Shown piece by piece: positions 1-8,119 of a stretch of 32,404 bases of DNA; within the stretch, counting starts at the first letter, position 1; the number at the start of each line of letters is the position of its first letter. The stretch comes from Nitrospirae bacterium CG02_land_8_20_14_3_00_41_53 (GTDB lineage Bacteria; Nitrospirota; Thermodesulfovibrionia; Thermodesulfovibrionales; SM23-35). The position numbers and the translations under genes were made by a program. The notes below the pieces were generated by a model that ran no database searches, had not been told where the DNA came from, and saw nothing but the letters and a program-made list of their open reading frames with translations. Where the stretch lies: positions 1 through 32,404 of the forward strand of contig PEUB01000084.1 in NCBI GenBank assembly GCA_002780895.1, read 5' to 3'.

Positions 1-327
1 AAAATCCTCGAAGTTTAAGGGTTTTTTACGTGTTAGATTAAGTTTTAAAAGTTTGAAATTTAGCTCTCTGAGCTTCTTAATCCTTTCTTTATCATCATCG
101 ATTGTGTTCATCAGTGAACACATATTTACCACTTCGTTTCTAAACTCAAGCTCGGGTGGTATACAGCCGGCATTTTTTAAAATCCTGTAAGCCATTCTTA
201 GATCCTCAGGAACCCATGTCTCATCCTCAAAATTGATGGGCCTTCCTTTTCCTTCAAGGTTGTCAAACTCACCATTTGCTATGGCTTCTATAATTCGTCT
301 TTCAGCAATTCTGTAAAAAAATTCCAT
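1..327 (-). CDS. DUF1992 (DnaJ-homologue subfamily C member 28 conserved domain) protein, 3' end beyond window
   Basis: Reverse-strand open frame from ATG at 327: MEFFYRIAERRIIEAIANGEFDNLEGKGRPINFEDETWVPEDLRMAYRILKNAG..., typical DUF1992; runs off the window edge; not in the supplied ORF track. Confidence 0.8.
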   Translation of the reverse strand, partial: MEFFYRIAERRIIEAIANGEFDNLEGKGRPINFEDETWVPEDLRMAYRILKNAGCIPPELEFRNEVVNMCSLMNTIDDDKERIKKLRELNFKLLKLNLTRKKPLNFEDF

Positions 328-337
328 GGCAGTATAT

Positions 338-1324
338 TTATCTTACATCAAGCATTCTCTCAAGCGACCTCTTTGCAGGAACCCTTATTTCTTCAGGCAC
401 CTTAATAATATACTTGTTTTCTTTCAAAGCTATCAGCACGCTCTTGAGTGTGGTCTTTTTCATATTCGGGCATATCATGTCTTTTCTTAATGGATAGAAT
501 ACCTTATCAGGGTTTTCTTTTTTCAATCGGTACATAAGGCCTATCTCAGTGCCTACTATAAACTCTTTCTCAGAGGATGCCTTTGCAAATCTCAACATCC
601 CGGAGGTGCTCGTTACATGATCTGCCATTTCGAGTACATCAAGCCTGCATTCCGGATGGGCCATTAAAATGGCTTTGGGATGTTCTGCCTTTGCCTTTTT
701 TACATCTGCCGGTCTTACCCTTTCATGCACATGGCAAAAGCCGTCCCATGCAATAACCTGTTTTTTTGTATTCCGCTGAGCCCACATGGATAGGTTTCTG
801 TCAGGTATGCATATTACCCTTTCATCAGGCAAAGACTCAATAACCTTAACAACATTGGCAGATGTACAGCATATATCACTTTCTGCCTTTACATCAGCAG
901 TTGTATTCACATAAGTCACAACGGGCGTGCCCGGATACTGTGCCTTTATATCTCTCAGTGTAAATTCAACCGGGTATATGAAAGGAGGTGGATTATTAAA
1001 TCCTGGGAAGCTTTTTCTTTCCCACCTCGGTGAATCTACATGAATCATATCAGCCATCGGACAGGTTGCACCAATCTCTGTAAGGAGGACTGTCTTATCA
1101 GGTGAAAGAATTGAAGCACTTTCTGCCATGAAATTGACACCTGCAAATACTATAACGTCACAATCTATGGCAGATGCGGTTCTTGAGAGTTCAAGCGAAT
1201 CGCCCACAAAGTCAGCTATTTCTTGAACCTCATCCCTCTGGTAGTTATGGGCAAGTATAATTGCACGCCTTTGATTTTTTAGCTTCAGGATCTCTTCCCG
1301 GAGAAAGGCTTCATCAAGAGTCAT
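338..1324 (-). CDS. nadA: Quinolinate synthase A
   Basis: AIILAHNYQRDEVQEIADFVGDSLELSR, VVTYVNTTADVKAESDICCTSANV, FVVGTE-like motif and conserved cysteines. Confidence 0.95.
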   Translation of the reverse strand: MTLDEAFLREEILKLKNQRRAIILAHNYQRDEVQEIADFVGDSLELSRTASAIDCDVIVFAGVNFMAESASILSPDKTVLLTEIGATCPMADMIHVDSPRWERKSFPGFNNPPPFIYPVEFTLRDIKAQYPGTPVVTYVNTTADVKAESDICCTSANVVKVIESLPDERVICIPDRNLSMWAQRNTKKQVIAWDGFCHVHERVRPADVKKAKAEHPKAILMAHPECRLDVLEMADHVTSTSGMLRFAKASSEKEFIVGTEIGLMYRLKKENPDKVFYPLRKDMICPNMKKTTLKSVLIALKENKYIIKVPEEIRVPAKRSLERMLDVR

Positions 1325-2038
1325 TCAGAACCTGACAGGATTCTTTAAAAAAAGAGTGGAATTTGTGAAAAGGACAGTACCGTCTTTCATGACAATTTTA
1401 TAAATCGGTTCCCGTCTGTTCTCTTTTTTAGCTGAATCCTTTCCTGTTAAAGGATATGTCATCTTGCCATTATAAAGAGAGAGGACTTTGCTGACATACT
1501 GTCTTGTTTCTGTAATTGGAGGGACTAAACCAAACCTCTCAACGGTCTTTGGGCCTGCATTATAAGCAGCAAGTGCAAGGGTCAGATCTCCGTTAAAACG
1601 TTCGAGGAGATATTTCAGATATCTTGTACCACCTTCGATATTCTCTTCGGGGTTAAACGGATTACGCACATTCATCTCGCTTGCTGTTGTGGGCATGAGC
1701 TGCATAAGACCCATTGCCCCTTTTCTCGAAATAGCCCTGCTGTTCCAGTTAGACTCTGTCTTTATAACAGCCTTAATAAGAGATGGATCCATATTGTATT
1801 CTCTTGACTTCTCATGCACGATGTGGTGATAACCATCCGTGTTTTTGAACTCTATTTTGGCAGGCTTCTGAGTTGGGGTTGAATTCGTGTTGTCTTTTAT
1901 AACCCTTTTTGCATTCTTGCCAAAAGGTGCGTCTGTATAGCAGACCACGCCGTTTTCATCTACATACTTATATATATCTGCATAAGCAGCAGTAAAAATA
2001 AACAGGACAAAACAAAATACTATCAGGATATATCTCAT
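1325..2038 (-). CDS. Lytic transglycosylase (SLT domain) with N-terminal DUF4124-like segment and signal peptide
   Basis: AVIKTESNWNSRAISRKGAMGLMQLMPTTA...NIEGGTRYLKYLLERF..ALAAYNAGP; N-term IYKYVDENGVVCYTDAP. Confidence 0.9.
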   Translation of the reverse strand: MRYILIVFCFVLFIFTAAYADIYKYVDENGVVCYTDAPFGKNAKRVIKDNTNSTPTQKPAKIEFKNTDGYHHIVHEKSREYNMDPSLIKAVIKTESNWNSRAISRKGAMGLMQLMPTTASEMNVRNPFNPEENIEGGTRYLKYLLERFNGDLTLALAAYNAGPKTVERFGLVPPITETRQYVSKVLSLYNGKMTYPLTGKDSAKKENRREPIYKIVMKDGTVLFTNSTLFLKNPVRF

Positions 2039-2097
2039 GCTAAAATCTTATCATTAAAGGTTCGGTCTGTCAATATTTTTGCTATATTGGAGGATAT

Positions 2098-3396
2098 TTA
2101 TCCATCTTCGATAATTCCTTTTATAAGTCCCTCTGGTGTTGATTTGATCTTTCTTGCAGGAATACCGAGTGCCTCTTCTATGTCATTTAAAGTGATATCA
2201 TCCAGAAATCTATTTTCTTCATTGAGGACTACATCAGGTATAAGTATAGTTTCATGCCCCTCTATTCTATCCAATACTGCTTTTATTACATCCCTCCCTA
2301 TTAGCAGTCCTGCAACTGTAATAGATGTGCCAAAAAACTTGTTTTCAACAGGTACCACATCAATAAGCTTAAGGTTTTCTTTCTCAGAGAGTCTTTCTAT
2401 AAACTTTTTTAAAAAGGGGTAGAATGATGTTCCAGTAAAGGTAAGGAATTTCTTTTTAACCTGTAACGTCTTAGTGAGTTTGAGCTTTTTTACCTGATTC
2501 ATAAAAAGTGGGACCATCCCAACACCATTTTCTATCTGATGCAGATCTCCATATTCCCTGAGTGGAGGGAATGGACGTTCTGCCTTTAAATATAGCTCGT
2601 CTGCCGCATATACGACAGAGTTGCCATGTTTCTTCCTAAACCTCTTTCGAAATGATTCTATGATGTTTATTGCGTGTTCTGCATCTGTCTTTTCAACAGG
2701 TCGAATGCTATGTTTCTTGTATATGGTCAGACCAACTGGGACGACTGCAATGGAAAGCACATAAGGATAAAACCTGTAAAGATCACTGAGAGTTTGCTGC
2801 AGTTCTTCCCCATCATTGTAACCTGGACATAGGACAATCTGTAAATTAAACCTTATCTTGTTGTCAGCAAAGAATTTGAGTTCTTTAAGGATATCTGGAG
2901 ACTTTGTATTTCCAAGCAGCCTATTCCTTAAAGCCCTGTTTGTTGAATGAACGGAAATATATAGTGGACTTAACTTCTGCTCAATAATACGCCTTCTGTC
3001 TTCTTTGGTCATATTAGAAAGGGTGATATAATTTCCGTACAGGAAGGACATCCTGTAGTCTTCATCTTTTATGTAAAGTGTTTTCCTGAGGCCTTTTGGA
3101 AGCTGTTTGACAAAACAGAATATACAGTTGTTTTTGCAAGTCATGACCTTAAAAGGTTTAAAATCTATACCAAATTCCTCACAATCCTTCCGGACTACAA
3201 GGATATTAATATTTTTCCCACCCCGCTTTACTTCTATCTTGATGTTGTCCTCACTGCTGTAAAATATGAAATCAATAGGGTCGCGAAGTTTATGTGAATT
3301 TATAGAGAGGAGTATATCGCCGGGAAGAAAACCTGATTTTTCGGCCAGACTGCCGGGATAAATATTATCTATCTTTATGCCATGTTCAGCCTGCAT
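2098..3396 (-). CDS. DUF512 family protein (PDZ-like N-terminus plus radical-SAM-like CxxxCxFC motif)
   Basis: CKNNCIFCFVKQLPKGLRKTLYIKDEDYRMSFLYGNYITLSNM and DUF512 C-terminal region; N-term IYPGSLAEKSGFLPGDILLSINSH. Confidence 0.88.
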   Translation of the reverse strand: MQAEHGIKIDNIYPGSLAEKSGFLPGDILLSINSHKLRDPIDFIFYSSEDNIKIEVKRGGKNINILVVRKDCEEFGIDFKPFKVMTCKNNCIFCFVKQLPKGLRKTLYIKDEDYRMSFLYGNYITLSNMTKEDRRRIIEQKLSPLYISVHSTNRALRNRLLGNTKSPDILKELKFFADNKIRFNLQIVLCPGYNDGEELQQTLSDLYRFYPYVLSIAVVPVGLTIYKKHSIRPVEKTDAEHAINIIESFRKRFRKKHGNSVVYAADELYLKAERPFPPLREYGDLHQIENGVGMVPLFMNQVKKLKLTKTLQVKKKFLTFTGTSFYPFLKKFIERLSEKENLKLIDVVPVENKFFGTSITVAGLLIGRDVIKAVLDRIEGHETILIPDVVLNEENRFLDDITLNDIEEALGIPARKIKSTPEGLIKGIIEDG

Positions 3397-3925
3397 GTGT
3401 TAGTTTCAATCCTCTGTAAATATAGTGAAGTCCAGAAAGTATTGTAATCCCCGCAGTTACCCATAAAAGCAGGGGGGGTAAATCCGGCAAGGAAGGTAGA
3501 TTGATATGTATGAGGACATACGCCACGAGAATACTTTGCATCCATATTGTCGCCTTGCCAAGCACTGTCGGTTCAACCTTTGATGTATCGGTAATGAGAT
3601 AAAGTATAAACCAGCCGGTAATTAAAATAATGTCCCTGCTTATAACCGTTATTGTAAGCCATTTGGGCATCAAATCATAAGTGGATAAAATAATAAATGT
3701 TGTTACGAGCAGGAATTTATCTGCCAGTGGGTCGAGAAATGTGCCCAGTGCGGTCTTCTGGTTTTTAAGACGGGCAAAGAGACCATCAAATATATCTGTA
3801 AATGCGGCGATTATGAATAGATAAAGGGAATAGTCATAGCGTTTGTATATTATTGAAGTTATAAATACAGGGATGATAACTATCCTTGCTATTGTTAAAG
3901 TGTTGGGTATATTCAAGACGCTCAT
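3386..3925 (-). CDS. pgsA: CDP-diacylglycerol--glycerol-3-phosphate 3-phosphatidyltransferase
   Basis: LNIPNTLTIARIVIIPVF; DIFDGLFARLKNQKTALGTFLDPLADK CDP-alcohol phosphatidyltransferase motif. Confidence 0.92.
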   Translation of the reverse strand: MSVLNIPNTLTIARIVIIPVFITSIIYKRYDYSLYLFIIAAFTDIFDGLFARLKNQKTALGTFLDPLADKFLLVTTFIILSTYDLMPKWLTITVISRDIILITGWFILYLITDTSKVEPTVLGKATIWMQSILVAYVLIHINLPSLPDLPPLLLWVTAGITILSGLHYIYRGLKLTHAG

Positions 3926-5079
3926 GGGATATTAAAAGGTAATCCTTGAAACCTGAGTTTTAATCCAGGTCGATTATAACATGTATTATCTATTTTTCCA
4001 TTCATGAATGATAAGATTGTCGTTGCGTGGCACCCCTCTATAGCAAAACTATTTTTCATTGACCCGTGTAAGGATGCTAAGAAGTGCCTCCTTGCTACGG
4101 CCTTCTTACCTTTGAGGAGGGCTATCTCCCCGAGTCCAAGCCTGCAGTAAATCATACCCCTTGGATCTTTTGTCTTCTTAAAGAGCAGCATCGCCTTTAT
4201 GAAGTTGTCGCGTGCCTTGTTGAGGTTTCCTATCATCTTATATGTTGTCCCGAGACTCCACAGGGTATAAGAGTAGCTCACCCTGTCACCGATCCTTTTA
4301 TATAGTCTGATTGCCTTTGCGAAATTAGCAAGGGCACTTTTATAATCCTTTCGCATTCTGTGCGCATTTCCTATGCCGCAATAGGAATAAGCTGTTCCAA
4401 ATATATCTTTAATATCGGAAAATAATCTGTGTGCAGAAGTATAGTACTTGAGGGAATCTCTAAATCGCCCTGCGATACGGGATGTACCGCCGAGACCGCA
4501 CAGACAGTAACCGGCACCCTGGATGTCTTTAAGAGATTTAAATATCTTATAGGATTTTTTGAACATTTTGATTGCGCCTATGATGTTTCCCTTTATCCTT
4601 AAGGCTCCTGCCTCCGCCCATAGCGTAAAGGCAATGCCCTGTTTATCGCCTTTTCTCTGGTATGTCTTCCTTGATTTACGGATGAGTTTTATGGCTTCCT
4701 TCCACTTTCCCTCTGCCCTTAATGAAAGACCCAAACCAACCTTTGCGTCAGCAGCCTTAATCGAGTCCTTTATTTTTTTAGCAAGTTCGATTGTATTCGC
4801 ATAGCTTTTTGAAGCAAGGTCAAAATTGCCCACCATCCTGTAAGTATCACCCAAAGAAAGCGTACAGTGAAAAATTCCATCCCGGTCACAAATCTTAGTG
4901 TATCCCTTCAATGCTTTTTTAAACAGTCTGAGAGATTCTGGGTAAAAAGATTTTTCTCTTAGTTTTTCTGCATGGTAAAGAATATTATCTATTTCCAACG
5001 ATTTCTCTAAATTGTTTGATGATTGTTTCGTAGTTTTCAAAACAGCTTCAAGTGAATTGTATCTCCAGCCTTTACCCAT
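3922..5079 (-). CDS. Tetratricopeptide repeat protein
   Basis: Multiple ~40-aa TPR-like repeats (e.g. GIAFTLWAEAGALRIKGNIIGAIKMFKKSYKIFKSLKD). 5' end overlaps the PASTA gene by 43 nt, so the start codon is uncertain. Confidence 0.85.
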   Translation of the reverse strand: MGKGWRYNSLEAVLKTTKQSSNNLEKSLEIDNILYHAEKLREKSFYPESLRLFKKALKGYTKICDRDGIFHCTLSLGDTYRMVGNFDLASKSYANTIELAKKIKDSIKAADAKVGLGLSLRAEGKWKEAIKLIRKSRKTYQRKGDKQGIAFTLWAEAGALRIKGNIIGAIKMFKKSYKIFKSLKDIQGAGYCLCGLGGTSRIAGRFRDSLKYYTSAHRLFSDIKDIFGTAYSYCGIGNAHRMRKDYKSALANFAKAIRLYKRIGDRVSYSYTLWSLGTTYKMIGNLNKARDNFIKAMLLFKKTKDPRGMIYCRLGLGEIALLKGKKAVARRHFLASLHGSMKNSFAIEGCHATTILSFMNGKIDNTCYNRPGLKLRFQGLPFNIP

Positions 5080-5774
5080 CTGCCTGGTTCTGGTTTTTGT
5101 GTTTCTATTTTTTCTCCTGAATCTTCAGTCTCTATTTTCAGATTCAGCTTTTTTATAATTTCTTTTGCTTGTTCAAAAGACATACCCTTGAAATCAGGGC
5201 AGTGATAAATTATATCATAAGGGCCGAGACTAACAAGCACTGTAATATGGTCACTCACCTGCTCATCAGGTCCGGGTTTTTGAGCTACAATTTTGTCCTT
5301 TTCAACTATATCTGAATGTACCATTATTACCTTTGCTATCTTCAATCCTTTCTGAAGCAGTATGGATTCAGCATTTAATAATGTTTCGTTGACGAGCATA
5401 GGAACTGACTTTACCCTCGGTCCTTTACTGATGATGACCTTTATGCCTCTTCGTTCTTTAACCTTATTTCCTGCCGGGACATCCTGTCTGACTATATTTC
5501 CCACTGGAACAGTAGAATCATAATCTTCACCTTCAATCTTGAGATAGAGCCCATTCCTTGTGAGCAGCTTGTTTGATTCCAAAGGGCTTTTTCCGTAAAG
5601 GTCAGGTACCTCGACTGTACGGCTGAAACTCAGAACCTTGAAGGTAAGATAACCGAAGACGAGCCCGAGTAATATGAATAGGAGCATATAAAGAGGAAAC
5701 CTTATTAAATTACTTATTTCTTTATGCAAATATTCACCCTGGGAGGTTTTCCTCTTACCTTCTATTGCATTCAT
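5037..5774 (-). CDS. Membrane-anchored protein with three PASTA domains (no kinase domain)
   Basis: Single TM segment, then three ~65-aa PASTA-like units (VEVPDLYGKSPLESNKLL..; VPMLVNETLLNAESILLQKGL..; CPDFKGMSFEQAKEIIKKLNL..). Confidence 0.85.
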   Translation of the reverse strand: MNAIEGKRKTSQGEYLHKEISNLIRFPLYMLLFILLGLVFGYLTFKVLSFSRTVEVPDLYGKSPLESNKLLTRNGLYLKIEGEDYDSTVPVGNIVRQDVPAGNKVKERRGIKVIISKGPRVKSVPMLVNETLLNAESILLQKGLKIAKVIMVHSDIVEKDKIVAQKPGPDEQVSDHITVLVSLGPYDIIYHCPDFKGMSFEQAKEIIKKLNLKIETEDSGEKIETQKPEPGRWVKAGDTIHLKLF

Positions 5775-5796
5775 TTTTCAAGACCTCATTAAGGTT

Positions 5797-6333
5797 TTAG
5801 TGGTGAGGGCTCTTACCAAAAAACTCTATTGCCTTTTTGACCTTCTCTAAGTCAACTCTGGTGTTAAGGCATGGTCCGAATGGACGTTCGTTTGTTATTC
5901 CCAATATTGGAAGTGGATATGTATCAACTATTCCGCTGCTCAGGTCGTTTTCACATGCAACGGCAACTACCGCCTCTGGTTTTACCTCATTCACAATCCT
6001 CCTTGCAAGAGACCCCCCTGTTGCAACAAAAAGGTTTAAATGATTTTCGTCGGCAATCTGGATCAGGTCTTTAATCTCACATCTGCCGCATCCTTTACAG
6101 TTATAGATATTATATGTAAGCCTGATAGTGCATTCGTCTATCTGGAGGCAGTGCGGCAATAGGAGCAGTATCTTTTTTGTCTTAGACCTTTCTCTTTTAA
6201 CAAGTTTATTATTCAGGTTAATAATTAACCTCTGATAGGCCTCCTTTTTGTTTTTCGCGAAAGAGCCCGCGAGCATAAGTAAAGGATATAAAATTTTGAC
6301 AGTAAGACCTCTAATCCATCTGCGGCTCATCAA
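5797..6333 (-). CDS. DUF116 family protein
   Basis: KILLLLPHCLQIDECTIRLTYNIYNCKGCGRCEIKDL cysteine motif; ILGITNERPFGPCLNTRVD. Confidence 0.82.
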   Translation of the reverse strand: MMSRRWIRGLTVKILYPLLMLAGSFAKNKKEAYQRLIINLNNKLVKRERSKTKKILLLLPHCLQIDECTIRLTYNIYNCKGCGRCEIKDLIQIADENHLNLFVATGGSLARRIVNEVKPEAVVAVACENDLSSGIVDTYPLPILGITNERPFGPCLNTRVDLEKVKKAIEFFGKSPHH

Positions 6334-7243
6334 AAAAGGCTCCTTCTTTTAATTGTCTTCCCTGGAGGAAGGCTTTAGCAAGCATTGGTATTTTACCCTC
6401 TGGCTGAAGTTCAATTATCGAGATTAATCCTCTACCAGTGCCGACGGTAAGTTCTTTGCCTGCTTTCTCTACCCTGCGAGGCATACCAGAGCCTTCAAGC
6501 ACCTTTACCTTGGTAATTTTAATCCTTTCTTTATTTAAATAACAATAGGCACATGGCCATGGATACATACCACGGACAAAGTTGAATATCTCTGATGCGG
6601 TTTTTGACCAGTTAAGTTTTCCGTCCTCTTTTTTGAGAGGAGGAGCATAACTTGTAGCCCCTTTCTGAGGGATTGGCTTAATAGAGTCATCTTTTATGCC
6701 TTTTATAGTCTTAATCAATAAAGATGCACCTATCTCTGCAAGTCTCTTACTAAGGGTCTCTGCATTATCATCAGAAGATATTTCTGTCTCTTCCTGTAAC
6801 AGGATATCACCTGTATCAAGCCCTTCATCCATAAGCATCGTAGTTATACCTGTCTTCTTTTCACCATTAATTATTGCCCACTGGATTGGAGCTGCTCCCC
6901 TATATTTCGGTAGCAGCGAGGCATGTACATTTATACAGCCATATAAAGGAAGCCTGAGGATTTGTACAGGCAATATCTTTCCATATGCAACTACAACAAT
7001 TATTTCAGGCATTATTTTAGAAAGTCCGTTTAGAAATAAAGAGTCTTTTATATTAACTGGGTGTAAAACCTTGATTTCTCTATCAATAGCAAGTTCTTTA
7101 ACTGGTGAAGGGGAAGATACACGACCTCTTCCTTTTCTTTTGTCAGGCTGTGTGACAACTGCAATGACCTCTTCCCCTGATTGAAGAAGTGCAGTGAGTG
7201 ATGGAACAGCAAATGATGGTGTACCGAAGAATACTATATGCAT
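6311..7243 (-). CDS. fmt: Methionyl-tRNA formyltransferase
   Basis: MHIVFFGTPSFAVPSLTALL; VHASLLPKYRGAAPIQWAIINGEKKTGIT; GLDTGDIL. Confidence 0.97.
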   Translation of the reverse strand: MHIVFFGTPSFAVPSLTALLQSGEEVIAVVTQPDKRKGRGRVSSPSPVKELAIDREIKVLHPVNIKDSLFLNGLSKIMPEIIVVVAYGKILPVQILRLPLYGCINVHASLLPKYRGAAPIQWAIINGEKKTGITTMLMDEGLDTGDILLQEETEISSDDNAETLSKRLAEIGASLLIKTIKGIKDDSIKPIPQKGATSYAPPLKKEDGKLNWSKTASEIFNFVRGMYPWPCAYCYLNKERIKITKVKVLEGSGMPRRVEKAGKELTVGTGRGLISIIELQPEGKIPMLAKAFLQGRQLKEGAFFDEPQMD

Positions 7244-7291
7244 GTAAACTTTCCTAACTTGCCCTTATTATGGATTTATGTCAAATGATAT

Positions 7292-7415
7292 TATACATAG
7301 CGACAAAACTTCATTCGTCATTGCGAGCGAAGCGAAGCAATCTCTCTTTAAGTAATTGAGATTGCCACGTCGCTCCGCTCCTCGCAATGACAGACGATTT
7401 AAGTCGTTGTGTATA
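7292..7415. repeat. Imperfect palindromic repeat (REP/MITE-like) between def and fmt
   Basis: GTCATTGCGAGCGAAGCGAAGCAATCTC ... GAGATTGCCACGTCGCTCCGCTCCTCGCAATGAC inverted pair, flanked by an outer pair TATACATAGCGAC / GTCGTTGTGTATA. Confidence 0.85.
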
Positions 7416-7484
7416 TTTGGATATTGTAATTTGATTATTGTTATTTTAGCCTAATCCACATATTCCAATATTTCGTCAAGGCCA

Positions 7485-8003
7485 TCATCTGCCGCTTTTC
7501 ATCTCCTTTACGAACTTTTTGTACCTTCTCTTAAAAAATTCTCTTTTAATGGGGCTCATCCTATCTATAATAAGAAGTCCGTCGAGGTGGTCTATTTCAT
7601 GCTGGAGTGCCCTGGCAAGAAGACCTGTACCTTCTATCTCCACAGGCTTACCTTCTCTATTAAGCCCCCTAGCATAGACCCTCTCAGCCCTTTTTATATT
7701 TGTCATATACCCAGGAATGCTCAGACATCCCTCTTCAGCCTCAACTGTGCCTTCTTTTTCAATAATCAAGGGATTTATCAAGGCTATAAGTGGTTTCTTG
7801 TCTTCTTTCAAACTTACATCTATTACACATAATCTCTTCGGAATACCCACCTGATTAGCTGCAAGCCCTACACCTCTTGCAGAATACATTGTCTCTATCA
7901 TATCATCTATAAGATGCTGAATATGGGCGTCTATATTGTTTATAAAAGCAGCCTTTTGTTTTAGAATCTTTTCTGGATATTTTTTTATCTCGAGTACGGC
8001 CAT
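7485..8003 (-). CDS. def: Peptide deformylase
   Basis: GVGLAANQVGIPKRLCVID; EEGCLSIPG; LQHEIDHLDGLL motifs. Confidence 0.97.
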   Translation of the reverse strand: MAVLEIKKYPEKILKQKAAFINNIDAHIQHLIDDMIETMYSARGVGLAANQVGIPKRLCVIDVSLKEDKKPLIALINPLIIEKEGTVEAEEGCLSIPGYMTNIKRAERVYARGLNREGKPVEIEGTGLLARALQHEIDHLDGLLIIDRMSPIKREFFKRRYKKFVKEMKSGR

Positions 8004-8008
8004 GTTAT

Positions 8009-8014
8009 ATTATA
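8009..8014 (-). promoter_or_regulatory. Candidate -10 element (TATAAT) for def, 5 nt from the ATG
   Basis: Minus-strand TATAAT-ATAAC-ATG; no recognisable Shine-Dalgarno; -35 weak. Confidence 0.4.
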
Positions 8015-8051
8015 GAACATTTCAATGACTTATTTTTGAGTTAAAACTACA

Positions 8052-8081
8052 TTGAAGTATAAAAATAAAATTGTGTATTAT
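8052..8081 (+). promoter_or_regulatory. Candidate sigma-70 promoter of the thrS-infC operon
   Basis: TTGAAG-N18-TATTAT upstream of thrS. Confidence 0.4.
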
Positions 8082-8119
8082 AAAGGCTATCTGTACAATT
8101 TTTTTCAGGAGGTTTTTAG

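Noticed and set aside
2087-2422. Plus-strand ORF antisense to the DUF512 gene
   Set aside because: Opposite a well-supported CDS, low-complexity Ser/Ile composition, no family resemblance
6696-7184. 162-aa plus-strand ORF antisense to fmt
   Set aside because: Shadow ORF of a confidently identified gene
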